Below are positions 1 to 9,836 of a stretch of 64,000 nucleotides of DNA, piece by piece; position 1 is the stretch's first letter; every line of letters starts with the position of its first letter. Both the position numbers and the translations under genes were made by a program. Under the pieces are notes generated by a model. It had not been told where the DNA came from, did not search any database, and worked only from the letters and a program-made list of their open reading frames with translations. The stretch spans positions 3,669,883-3,733,882 of the forward strand of contig BCIO01000002.1 in assembly GCA_001599975.1 (NCBI GenBank), in the 5' to 3' direction. The stretch comes from Cystobasidiopsis lactophilus (Eukaryota; Basidiomycota; Agaricostilbomycetes; Agaricostilbales; Chionosphaeraceae).

Positions 1-750
1 TCACGGCCTTTACAGACCATATCATCAGCCCTTGCTCGATGTGCACGCAATCCGTCTCGCAGCACGTAAGTCGCCCCCCATTCCTCGGCCTTCTCCTCGT
101 TGATCATTCTCCTAACGATGTGCTACTTTCTTTCGCACAGCAAAAGACTGCCAATGGCCACCGCTATGTGTTCTACGACAACGGCGTCTACGCTCGCACT
201 CGCAAATACCGCCAAGGCGAGGCCGGCGTCAAGCCCCAGCACAGCAGCTCCAGCCTGAACTCGTCCGCCTCCTCCTCCATGACGGCTTCATCTTCCACTT
301 CGTCCTCCGTCCGAGTCGCTCTCCCCGGCCAGTCCTTGCCGCCCAGAACCGTGCCCTCCTCCGCCCCCGCCACCGGGCCAAGTGGTGGCAACATCCCTTC
401 CCGCCCTCGCTCCAATACCCTCTGCGGCGAAACGGACCTCGCTGCCATGCACCAAGCCGCCGCCAACGCTGAGCGCGCCCACCACTCCAGGTCCTCGTCC
501 CACCGGCAGCACAAGGCTGCCCTCAAAGATGGTGGTGGGTTCCGTTTTGCACTCCAATCTCTCTGGGATTTTGGCTCAGTCAATTCAATCACAGACGTGG
601 TGTACTGGCACCACTTGAAGATGGGCGGCGAGCGGACCAGGCCTGTTGGTGAGTGGGCCTCGAACATGGAGCTGCCGTGCGAGAAGCTGATTTTCGTCCA
701 TCACAGACCCGGACGCCAAAGTCTTCAAGATGCCCAAATGCCTCCGCTGA
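1..750 (+). CDS. 3' part of an unidentified Ser-rich protein (partial)
   Basis: The reading frame is open from the left edge, so the gene begins outside the window. Four coding pieces join in frame: <1-65, 141-534, 595-648 and 707-750, with GTAAGT, GTGGGT and GTGAGT donors and CACAG/ACAG acceptors. The retained part has a motif around GHRYVFYDNGVYARTRKYR, then a long Ser/Thr/Pro-rich, probably disordered stretch, and ends in KMPKCLR followed by TGA. I do not recognise the family. The joined C-terminus is supported because all three intron phases agree and the stop closes the frame. The second intron could alternatively start 3 nt earlier, which would remove one Gly. Confidence 0.5.
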
Positions 751-1559
751 CCGCCTGTCACTCGGCCCCCGTCCTCCACCGACCTTGTACCACCTTCCGA
801 CGGCAGCACTTCAAACCACCTCGCACAGCTGCGCCACCCACTTCTCTGTCGTCCTCGCAATACTCAAATTGTGCCAACGCAATATCTGTAATCGTTCTAC
901 ACCGCACCAAATCCTCCCTGCCCACCGGCCGCACCCCTCGCATTCTAGCAACCACTCTTTGTACAAAACCCGCCATACCATAGGCGATTTTCGGCTATGC
1001 ACTCTCCACCCAGTACCTCGCATCAAATGGCAGGTCTTAATCGATCTTCTTCACTCAGCATACCAAGCATATTCCTTTCCCCCGTCCGTTTTCTCCCACT
1101 TTTCCGGCTCAGCAGCTGCCACAGCAACGCCTTCTGTAATCTTTGCCTCCACCCTCCACCAAAGCAACCTTCGCATTTCAATATCCGCGCCTCCTTGCAG
1201 TACACTCGCCCGCCCTTCACCACCACCTCCGGCAACTCTCTTTCGGTTCACCCTCGATTCTGGTCTGCGTCCACTCACTCGCTCGCGATTATAGCAGGCA
1301 GTCGGTGTCCAGACCTTGTTGGATCGTGTCAGATTGTCCGGAAGAACGATAGGGGATGTCAAGAGAAGCCGGTGTCGCCACTCGGGACACTTTCGTCTGT
1401 AGAACAAGCTTGTTAGCCTACGATGGACTCCAGCGAAACCGCAATCTTGCACCTATGACCAACGACCTCACCGCGCCGTCCCAGAACTGAGAGAGCGAGT
1501 CTCGCTGTGCTCACCACCGATTTTGACAGGGCAGACCGACACCACCAACTTTTGGACCA
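751..1559. other. Intergenic, pyrimidine-rich
   Basis: About 0.8 kb with many C/T-rich stretches and no reading frame with convincing composition. The long open frames here are Ser/Pro/His-rich translations of the C-rich sequence. It probably holds the 3' end of the left-edge gene and the promoter and 5' leader of copy A. Confidence 0.5.
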
Positions 1560-2697
1560 ATGGCTACCCCAAGCAGCGTCGGTTGCGCTCTCTTCATTTA
1601 CTCGGGTCTAGGCTGCATAGCGCTGGACAGGACGCATCGAGCAGCAACAACCGCCTGGCGCCCGAGGGCTTCATCTCCATCAACAATCCCACCGAGCTCT
1701 GGTCTGACCAGGCTGTCGCCATCTACGACGAGCTCTGCAAGTCGAGCGGAGATGACGATGAAGGCTCTGACGCCGAGTACGGTTTCCGTGCGTTGCTCCA
1801 ACCTCTCATTTAAGGCGCGCAGACGGGCTGTTGTTTACATTGCGAGCTGTCAGGCATGATCCGCGACCAGGATGGATACAACGAGATTGCCGTGCGCCTC
1901 CTTGGCTTGCTTGACATCTTCTGGCTGACCTGTTGTGGGACCAGGCCATCGAAGAAGGCCTGCTGGAGTTCAACAAGCGATTCAACAAGGACAAGGTCGC
2001 CAAGAACACTTTGTACGCCTCTGCCGCGATTCTTGCTCTTGTTGAACTCGATTCAGGCTCTTCGCATGCTCCTGACAGCCACCAGCTCGAGGGTCTGACT
2101 CTTTACGTGGCCTCTCATGACTACTACCCCCTCGTCGATGACGGCGACCGCTTCACCGAGCTCGTCCAATGCTTTGGCGCCGCCTGGCACGCCCTCGTCT
2201 CCGCCATGGTCAAGACCGATGTCTTCAACACCAATCAAATCCCCAACTTGGCCAACGTGCTGCTCACCGTCGACAAGCAAATGGACGTGCTCGGCGACTA
2301 TGCCGGCAAAATTTCCAATGCCGGCCAGTCCCTCCGCGTTTGCCTCTGCCGCGCCAACTTGTCCTACTCCAAGAAGCCTGCCCCCATCCTCGAGCCCGAA
2401 GAAGACGAGGACGCGAATGCGAGCGACGAAGAGGAGCGTCGGCGCCCCAGGAAGAAGCAGAAGAAGTCCGTCAATGACGACGACGAGATCCAAGAGCTCG
2501 CTGCCATGAGCTTCCGCGACGCTGAGAAGGAGATGCGCGATGGCAGCGCCACCCAGTACAAGTTCACCGGTGCGCGTTGCGTTCACGCCCTTCTCTTGAG
2601 CTTCTGCCACTGACTCTCGATGTCGCTTTTAGAGATGTTTCGCGCCTACAAGAAAGAGCACATTCGAATGGTCCGCGTCTTCACTGGCGGTCGGTGA
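1560..2697 (+). CDS. Tandem family member A, unknown nuclear-type protein (278 aa)
   Basis: Six exons: 1560-1577, 1631-1787, 1854-1891, 1945-2012, 2079-2569 and 2633-2697. They sum to an uninterrupted 278-codon frame. The start is a 6-codon mini-exon (MATPSS) followed by an intron with an unusual GTCGGT donor; copies B and C have the same arrangement. The protein has an N-terminal block around APEGFISINN and LWSDQA, then FNKRFNKDK, then the most conserved block, FGAAWHALVSAM, IPNLANVLLTVDKQMD and SLRVCLCRANL. An acidic run follows, then a basic patch (RRRPRKKQKK) that resembles a nuclear localisation signal. The tail is MFRAYKKEH. I recognise no known domain. It is the first of three tandem paralogues on the same strand. 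Gene model confidence is high; function is unknown. Confidence 0.8.
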
Positions 2698-3666
2698 TCT
2701 GGAACGGTGTGGATCTCGCAAATCAAGGAACGGACACTCCCGCTTTATGACGCGCACGCAACTGCAATGGCTTTAACTTGTGAAGACTTGATGTTGAAGA
2801 CCTGGCGGCTGCTTTCTTGCTTGCGTCAATCTCCACGCCACCGATGCGAAAGTTGACCGACGATGGGCTGGGGTCGACTTGCTTCATCCGCCTCAAGGCC
2901 TCCTTGTCCGGATGTGAAATAAGGATTTTCAAGACCTCTCATTGACTAAGAAGGCGAGTCCTATACACTCATCCTCTTGAGCTTTGAATCATTGGCCTTG
3001 CAAAGAAAGTGATTGCCAGCCGATCGGACGGGTTTTCTGAGATCAGACGTGCCGCGTGTAGCCGCAGAATGATGGGAAGACCCAATCTTGAAAAGGTGCT
3101 CCAGATTTGACGCTTGAGACATCTTATTAGCAGAAGTCGGTCGACTTCTCTAAAGCGGGAATTCAGCTTCCGGGGCTTGTTGCCATAGGTGCATTCCCAA
3201 AAGAAGGCAAATGGCTCAGCCAGACAGCACCCAGTAGTCGGGTTGTGGCAACGGTGGCAAACTTTCGAGTGGCGGAAGAGCCTGCTCCTGAACGGCCAAA
3301 GCGCGAGAGATTGAGAGGCGAAGCCGGCTCATGGCCAAAGACTCGCGGCCTATGCACTGCGCAAACCAGACCGCGACTTTACTTGGGCCTCCGCCCGTTG
3401 CTCGTGCGTGCGTGCGTTGCTATTGCAGCTAGAGCGGGTGAACACCTCCCCCGCCCTTGGACCCCGGCCTGCGACTCCTGCTTGACTTGAATGACCTGAT
3501 CTTGTCCTATTCTCGTATGGATCTGTCTCGGGTTGCATTTGGTTGGGCTTCAAGCCATGAACGATTGGCCAATGTGAATCCAATCCCCGCCCGCAAATTT
3601 GCTGCCTCCCTGCCCGACTGCTGCTACGAGGTCTTTCTCCCAACTCACCAACGCTCTCAAGCAATA
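2698..3666. other. Intergenic between copy A and the small secreted gene
   Basis: Nearly 1 kb without a convincing gene on either strand. Short open frames lack splice-joined extensions and recognisable composition. It presumably carries the terminator of copy A and the promoter of the gene at 3667. Confidence 0.5.
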
Positions 3667-3912
3667 ATGAAGGCATCGCTGTGTGCTTTCCTCTTCCTCG
3701 CTTCCGTCTGCTCCGGCGCTGTTTTGGGACCTCGCAAGGTCGTCACGCTCACCACTTCGACCCCGGTCGAAACCCCTACATCTCCAGCTAATCCGATTCT
3801 CACCCAAACTCAAGAGGGAGCTTTCTGCGACTTTGGCGTGACGTCGAGGTGTCAGCTTCCCTTGCGCTGTGTGGGCGGCGTGTGCCGGTTGGTCCCCCCG
3901 CTCTTCTGTTGA
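3667..3912 (+). CDS. Small cysteine-rich secreted protein (81 aa)
   Basis: An intronless 81-codon frame starting MKASLCAFLFLASVCSGAV, a clear signal peptide (Lys, hydrophobic core, small residues before the likely cleavage near residue 17). The mature part begins with a Thr/Pro/Val-rich linker (about residues 25-48). It ends in a compact domain with five Cys in 28 residues (CDFGVTSRC, LRCVGGVCR and a C-terminal FC). Size and layout are typical of fungal small secreted proteins or effector candidates; the family is not recognised. It lies between two members of the tandem family and may simply have been trapped there. The start is the only ATG giving a signal peptide. Confidence 0.7.
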   Translation: MKASLCAFLFLASVCSGAVLGPRKVVTLTTSTPVETPTSPANPILTQTQEGAFCDFGVTSRCQLPLRCVGGVCRLVPPLFC

Positions 3913-4350
3913 GCAGCCGAGCCGAGATCTTAACAACGATGTGCGGTCAGAGGTCCTGCATTGCCAACTTGCCAAGTGATGACTCGCAGAGGAGCTCCCT
4001 GCGGTGCGCGGATTCCTCTGCTTTGCCAGCAGCTGTCAAATTCCAACTCACTGCCACAAATTCAGATTATGGCAGAACTCAATGCTGCCAGTTGCCACTC
4101 AGGTATTTTCCTGCCTTGCCTAGTCCTCCTGCGTAGGCCAGCTTCTTACCGTTACGAGCCACCAGGTGCAACGGCAGTGTCTGCATCTAATCGGCATTAG
4201 GCTGGCACTCAAAAGCCCTTTGTATCTACATAGACTCAGAAGAGAAATGCAATGTGCCTGGCTCGCTTCCCAGCTGTGGCAGCTCAATGCTGTGGAAATT
4301 GGAAGCGCGTTGCCAGCCTCTTTCCAAAACAACCACTCCCTTCTGAAGCC
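3913..4350. other. Intergenic upstream of copy B
   Basis: About 440 bp holding the 3' end of the secreted-protein gene and the upstream region of copy B. Short open frames on both strands show no family resemblance. Confidence 0.4.
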
Positions 4351-5499
4351 ATGGCTAGCAGCAGTGTCCGTTTCCTCCTTTTCGCGTGTAAAACTGCTTC
4401 AGCTCAACTTTAGAGCCTGTAGAATGCGTCCGAAGCCGCTCTTGCTGGCGTGCCCGAGGGTTTTGTTGCCGTGAACGGGTTCGAGGACGAGCTCTGGTCC
4501 AAAGCTGCCATCGAAATCCACAATGGCCTCTGCCGGGCCGAAGGAGAAGATGACGAAGACTCTGACGGCTCAGATGACTCTGAGTTTGGCATTCGTGAGC
4601 AGCTCCTGCCTTCATTTAGGGCGCGTCCAGCTGCTTAATGAAAATGTAAACAAACAGATTTTGGCTCGGATGAGAACGGCTACAAGGAGATTGGCGTGCG
4701 TCCATTGCACCTGAAGAGTGCAATAGGCTGACGGAAGCGGAGCAGGCGATTGAATCTGGATTGAAGGAGTTCGGCCGGCTTTTCAACAAGGACAAGACGG
4801 CCAAAAGCACTTTGTGCGCCTGCCTCTCATTGTGCCTTGTTCCTTGTCTGAACCAATCCGTGAATAACAGCCAACAGCTCGAAGGCACGACGCTGTATGT
4901 CTGCCAGCGCGAATCGTATCCGATGGTCGACGACGGCGACCGCTTCACCGAGATCATTCGCTGCTTTGGCGCCGCTTGGCACACCCTCGTCTCAGCCATG
5001 ATCAAGGCTGACGTCTTCAACACTACCCACATTCCGAACTTGGTCAATGTCCTTCTCGCCGTCGATAAGCAAATGGAGCTGCTCAACAGCATTGGCGACA
5101 CCATCTCCAACGTTGGCATGTCTCTGCGCGTGTGCCTCTGCCGAGCCGGGCTACCTTTTGCCAAAAAACCGAGTCCAATCCGCGAGCCTCCCAGCTCGGA
5201 CGACGAGGACGAAGATGAGGACGAAGATGTGCAGCCCAGTGACGAAGAGGAAGCCAAGCGCCCGAAGAAGAAAACGAAGCTATCTGGCGATGCCGAGATC
5301 AAGGAGCTTGCTGGCCTGAAGTATCTCCAGGCCGAGAAGAGGCTGCTCTCTGGCAGCGCCACCCACTACAAATTTGTCGGTCCGTCGACTCATTCTTTCC
5401 TGCCACCGTCTCTTGCTCACTCTTCTCTTTTTTCCAGATTTGTTTCGTGCCTACAAGAAGGAACATATGCAGATGGTTTGGACCTTTGGTGGCAAATAA
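4351..5499 (+). CDS. Tandem family member B, unknown nuclear-type protein (287 aa)
   Basis: Exons 4351-4365, 4423-4594, 4658-4695, 4746-4813, 4871-5379 and 5438-5499 give an uninterrupted 287-codon frame. Intron positions and phases match copy A one for one. Exon 1 is only 15 nt (MASSS) with a GTCCGT donor. Shared blocks are VPEGFVAVNGFEDELWSKAA, FNKDKTAKSTL, VDDGDRFTEIIRCFGAAWH, IPNLVNVLLAVDKQME and MSLRVCLCRAGLPFAKK. The linker after them is more acidic than in A (an Asp/Glu run encoded by a purine-rich tract near 5200-5250). It is followed by the basic patch KRPKKKTK and the tail LFRAYKKEHMQMV. The acidic-then-basic design suggests a nuclear protein. No known domain is recognised. The 53-nt intron 3 (4696-4745 region) is shared with A and missing from C. 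Confidence 0.8.
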
Positions 5500-5863
5500 G
5501 TGGCTTCTCGTTATGTTCGCAAGATGCGGATTTGGTGTTATGATTCTCGCTCTGCTATTCCTGTGAACGCGCGCAATTCTTGGACGTTGGCTTTATGCTA
5601 TTTGAACCTGCGTTTCAAGACGGACCGCAAGGTCCGGTTTGGCCGATTTTCTCGCCTGGCACACATCCGAAAGCAAACAAGGAGTCAGACCCCTGCTCTT
5701 CCAAGGCCCGCTCGTGTCTCTGTAGTACTCAGGCTGTACCAGAAGTTATGTTCGAGTTGTTCGACCCTTCAAAGAGAAGAAGAAGACCACAAGCAAACGT
5801 CATGGTGCAAACCTGGACCGAGCTAACGCTTCCTGTCCTCATACCACCACGAAGCACAACCCC
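5500..5863. other. Intergenic between copies B and C
   Basis: A 364-bp spacer between the stop of B and the start of C, with no coding signal I can support. It must hold the 3' end of B and the promoter of C. The short distance suggests unequal crossing-over or local duplication produced the pair. Confidence 0.4.
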
Positions 5864-6938
5864 ATGTCCACTACAAGCAACGTTCGTCAGTTGCCAAAGT
5901 TTGATATTCGGCTCATCCACAATTTCAGGACGAAGTGGCCTTGCCACCCGAAGGATTTGTTTACCTCGGTTGGGAGAAAGAGATGTGGTCTGAGCAGGCT
6001 TACGACACCTACCAAGAGCTCTGTGAACTGTACGACCAAGCCTCTGGTAACGCTGATGACGAAGGCTTTCGTAAGTTGCTTCATTCAGGTCGCGTTGGCG
6101 CTTTGTTTACTTTTGGTCTTCCAGACTTTGTGACTGTCGAGGACGGCATCCGAGTGATGGGTGTGATTGAAGATGGCCTAATGGACTTTCATCGACTGCT
6201 GAACAAAGACAAACTCGCCAAAAGGACCTTGTAAGCTCTGTTTCACTCCCATAACTCGGGGCAAACTGAATTGATTGGACGACAGTCAAGAGCTCGAGGG
6301 CATCACCATTTTTGTCTGCAAGTACACATTCAACTGTGCCAAAGTTCGCTACGAAGAATGCTTCGCCGATCTCATCCGCTGCTTTGGCGCCGCCTGGCAC
6401 ACTCTGCTTTCGGCCATGGTTCGAGCTGATCTCTTGAACACCACTCACATTCCCAACTTGGTCAACGTGCTCCTCACTGTCGACAAGGAGATGGACATGC
6501 TCAACGACATCAAAGGCATCATCTCCAACGTCGGCCAGTCTATCCGCGTCTGCCTCTGTCGAGCGGGCTTGCCTCACGCTCAAAAGGAGGACTCAATCCT
6601 TGATGTGCCCGACCCGGATGACCTACCCCTGATCTCGCTATCAGAGGAAGATAAGGAGGAAAATCAGAAGCTGGAGATGGCGGAGGAGGCCGAGATCCAG
6701 GCGCTCGCCGCCTTGACCTTCCGCAAGGCTGAGAACGCGATGCTCTCAGATCTGGTGGGCTTCAGCAGCAAAGACTACAGATTCGTTGGTCGGTTTGCTC
6801 TCCATACTCCTTGCGCAGCGACGCCGAATAGCTCACTTCATCCACTTTGGCTGCGCAGAAATGTTCCGCCAGTACAAGAAAGAGTACATGCAGACGATGA
6901 TTGCTGGCCACTTCCGACGACGCGGCTGCTATGATTGA
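5864..6938 (+). CDS. Tandem family member C, diverged copy (282 aa)
   Basis: Exons 5864-5881, 5929-6070, 6125-6230, 6286-6788 and 6859-6938 form an uninterrupted 282-codon frame. Exon 1 (MSTTSN) again ends at an unusual donor, GTTCGT, in phase 0. Exon 3 is 106 nt, exactly the sum of exons 3 and 4 (38+68) in A and B, so C lacks one intron cleanly. Conserved blocks: LPPEGFVYLGWEKEMWSEQA, LLNKDKLAKRTL, FADLIRCFGAAWHTLLSAMV, IPNLVNVLLTVDKEMDML and SIRVCLCRAGLPHA. The linker is acidic but lacks the Lys/Arg-rich patch of A and B. The tail FRQYKKEYMQTM is conserved and extends further. The family is unknown. Copy C may have a different cellular location from A and B. Confidence 0.8.
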
Positions 6939-7091
6939 TGCCATCGCCGGGGATCGTCTTGCCCTTGTTGCGTTTTGTAAATAGCATGGCCCGCCCTTGA
7001 TCTGTCCATAGAACTCAAATCGACAGCAAAGTGCACGGTTTGAAGAAGAACAAGAATGGCAATACAGTGCACAAGAAGTGAGGAGAGCGCG

Positions 7092-7397
7092 CAACATTGG
7101 TAAGGCAGAATACAAATTCTGCCTGACCGATGTTTGAACGCGTCCTTGAAAGTGTCAAGGCGTCCGGGCGTGGCCTTCGTTTAATAGCGAGCCGACAAAT
7201 AAATTGGATGCTCGTTCAAACATCGGTCAGGCAGAATACAAGTCTGCTTGATCGATGTTCAAACATCGGTCAGGCAGAATACAAGTCTGCTTGATCGATG
7301 TTTGAACGCTTCTCTAGAGGCTTGGAGGCAGAAGGCAAAGCTCTCGTTCAAACATGGCCTAAGCAGAAATTGTATGCCTGCCTGCCAAAAGTTTGAA
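7092..7397. repeat. Cluster of palindromic repeat units
   Basis: Four related units of about 45-55 nt, at roughly 7092-7140, 7213-7259, 7257-7307 and 7345-7397. Each starts like GTTCAAACATCGGTCAGGCA and ends with a near inverted copy (TGATCGATGTTTGAAC), so each could fold into a hairpin. Units 2 and 3 abut and share most of their sequence; units 1 and 4 are more diverged. They lie between the 3' ends of copy C and the convergent minus-strand gene at 7639. They are not a CRISPR: there are no regular unique spacers and the repeats are self-complementary along their length. They may be a foldback element or a very small non-autonomous DNA element. No terminal duplication of the host site is evident. 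Confidence 0.65.
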
Positions 7398-7638
7398 CAA
7401 AGATAAACGCCAACTTCACGTACAGACCAGTCCCAAAGCCCGCCACACCGCCTCTGTACAACCAAAAGATGGCTTCCCACCTCTCACCCGACCATTGGAG
7501 CCTCCTTACTCTTAATGCCCTAAGTTTGAGCTCTCCGAAGGTGAAGCGGCAAAAAGTCGGACGAAGGAAGGGAAGAGAAGACAAGGAAAGTGGCAATGCA
7601 AGTACAGGCCGCGGTACGTGATGGCGAAGTCTCGCAAA

Positions 7639-9836
7639 TCACTGCATGAGTTTGGAGAAGAAGGGGCCGCCCCACATGCGAAGAGTGGACCAGTCCTTCT
7701 TGGCGTCGTAGAACTCGAAGTCCTGCAAGATCTTTTGGGCACTGGCGTCCAACGACGGATCAATGTTCTGTGTATTTCTATATCCAAACGACGTGAGCAC
7801 GTAATTGGAGAGAAGGCGTTCGTAAGCTTACTTGTAGATGAACAAGTCGCGGATGGAGATCCAGCCAATGTACGGGAGGACCGAGCCAAGTCGTCCGAGG
7901 GTCATGTCCCAAGGCCTGTTCATCAGGTGAGACTTGAGAGCAGTCTTGAAACTCTTAAAAGGACGCACATGATCAACACGCCGAGGAAGCCGCGCTCAGG
8001 AAAGTTGTTGTCTTGAAGCATCTCAATGAAGGTGCTGAGCAGCATTGGGAACGCCGGGATGCTGACGATGATCAAAGCGGGAATTTCGTGGCTCCTCCAA
8101 GTGGCCTTCATGAGGGTGCCAAAGTCGGAAAAGAAGCCAATGTTGTCAAAGTCCTCCTCTTGCGTCTCGTCAACCAGATCGGAACAGAAGCCAAAAAGGT
8201 GGGCGTGAACGTCATCATCGAAGTCTTCGTCGCCAATTGGCTCGGCGAACCAAGCTTGATAGGAGATCGCGAAGGTCCTAGTAGTGGGCTGAGAGGGAAT
8301 GTTTTCCGCCACAGTCTGCTTGGCGACCTGCAACCAGCAAAAAAGTTCGAAGGAAGCCACTTCAAATGAGACGAATAAAAAACAGACTTCGAAGCGCTCC
8401 AGCATCAAGCTTTGAACGTATTCCACGTCTTCGACAATCTTGTAAAAGTTGGTAGACAAAGGGGTGCGGTCTTGCCACTTGCTGTGGGTCACGTCTCTGC
8501 CGTTGATGGAGTTGAACACGAGAGTGCGCGAGGGAAGCAAGTCCAGAATGGACACATCGGTGGGGAAGGTGCCTTGGAAGACGGGCGAGTGGTAGTTCTG
8601 GGGGACAATGCGGAGCAGCTCGTGGCAGAGACAAGTGGGCTGTTCAAAGTTGTATTGAGATTGCTTGAAGTTCGAGTTGAAGACGACGTCCTTGGCTCCT
8701 TCGAAGATGAGGCCCGAGTTGAGGGTTTCACGCGCATCGCGCCAGGCAGAAGTGCTGGTGCCCTTGGAGTTGATGGTGGTAGTCTTCGAGCCGATGAAGT
8801 CGCCCTTCAGGTCCTTGAAGCGGCCAGCGGGGCCAGGCTCGGAGACTGCCCAGTCGGCGATCAGGTCGTCAAGCTCGACGCTGTGTGCTCTGGTGTAAAT
8901 GATGCTTGCTTGCAGAGAAGCGAGAGAGGCTTACACGGCGCGCTTGTCGTATTTGCATCGTGACAAGTAAGACATGAAGCCGTCCAGGCCTTCGAGGCCA
9001 CTGCTGCCTTTGATGTCGCTGATTCGTTCGGCCGACCAGACCTGGGCGGTGCTGCTGGGCATGATCTGCAAGGCATTCAAGGTGCCGCCTCCGGGCAGCC
9101 CGGTCAAAAACACGCACCGGGCTTTTCGTCTTGATTGGGCGTGTTGTGGGAGGCAAGGACGGCCAAGGCAATCTCGTCTGAGCCTGAGTAAACGACTCTG
9201 TGAACCCTAGCTTCAGAGCTGGGCTTTGGACGATGGACGATTGAAACAAAAGGGTCGTGAAGGAAGGATAGGGGGCGAAGGACCACAACTTGCGAATCGG
9301 GTGGCGGTGCCTCTTGCCAATCGGAGGGCAGCTCAACAAACTCCTCAAACGCTGAACTAACGAAGGCGAAAAGGATAATCAGCCAGGGAGGGGAATGGCT
9401 CGCTGACCCTTGTCGGTGGAGACGTGCGTCGCTGTCAATGCTGTCAAATTGCAGACCATGTAGACTCCCAACTTCAACTGACAACAGCCTTACTTTGGCG
9501 CATTCGTGGCATCCTGTGAGCTCCTTATGGCCGTTTATAAGACCAGAGAAGATCGCAAAGAGAACGGCGAACTCACCCCTGCTCTCCCCAGCCTCTGCCA
9601 GCTCGCGCGCTCGTGTGCTCTCAGGCAATTGAGCCGTCTTGTGATTGGAGCTGTTGGTATTGAGCAATGATTTTAGCCAAAGAAAACAATGGCTAAAAAG
9701 GGAGACGAAAACCAACCCGCGAAAGTTGTGAGTGCCAGTCTGGGGCGGCCGACTTGAGCTGATTGCGCTTCAACTCAAAACTGGTAGAACTCAAATACCC
9801 TTTCTTCTCCACGGTTGCCTGAGCGAATGAGTCCAT
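7639..9836 (-). CDS. Hypothetical multi-exon protein with C-terminal hydrophobic segments
   Basis: On the minus strand a start (MDSFAQATVEKKGYL) at 9836 leads into a chain of exons ending at a TGA at 7639-7641 (FFSKLMQ). Clear coding blocks are FEEFVELPSDWQEAPPPDSQ, the 9070-8935 exon (TAQVWSAERISDIKG), a long exon from about 8895 to 8400 (ELDDLIADWAVSEPGPAG to YVQSLMLERFE), VAKQTVAENIPSQPT and a hydrophobic PALIIVSIPAFPMLLSTF. After a further intron comes PWDMTLGRLGSVLPYIGW. The 9836-9110 exons are less certain: a phase conflict near 9115 leaves one junction unresolved. The family is not recognised; one or two membrane segments near the C-terminus suggest a membrane-associated protein. It converges with copy C across the palindromic repeats. 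Confidence 0.55.

Noticed and set aside
653-1294. 213-codon plus-strand open frame
   Set aside because: His/Ser/Pro-rich translation of a C/T-rich stretch, overlapping the end of a better supported gene, with no family features.
2053-2610. 185-codon open frame antisense to copy A
   Set aside because: It mirrors the conserved coding strand of a well-supported spliced gene and has Val/Gly/Leu-rich shadow composition.
5200-5260. GA-rich microsatellite in copy B
   Set aside because: It is in-frame coding sequence for an acidic linker present in copy A as well, so it is not a separate element.
7092-7397. CRISPR-like repeat array
   Set aside because: Units are palindromic, unevenly spaced, two abut, and there are no unique spacers; the host is a eukaryote.
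8412-8963. 183-codon plus-strand open frame
   Set aside because: It lies antisense to the long coding exon of the minus-strand hypothetical gene, whose frame continues across splice sites.
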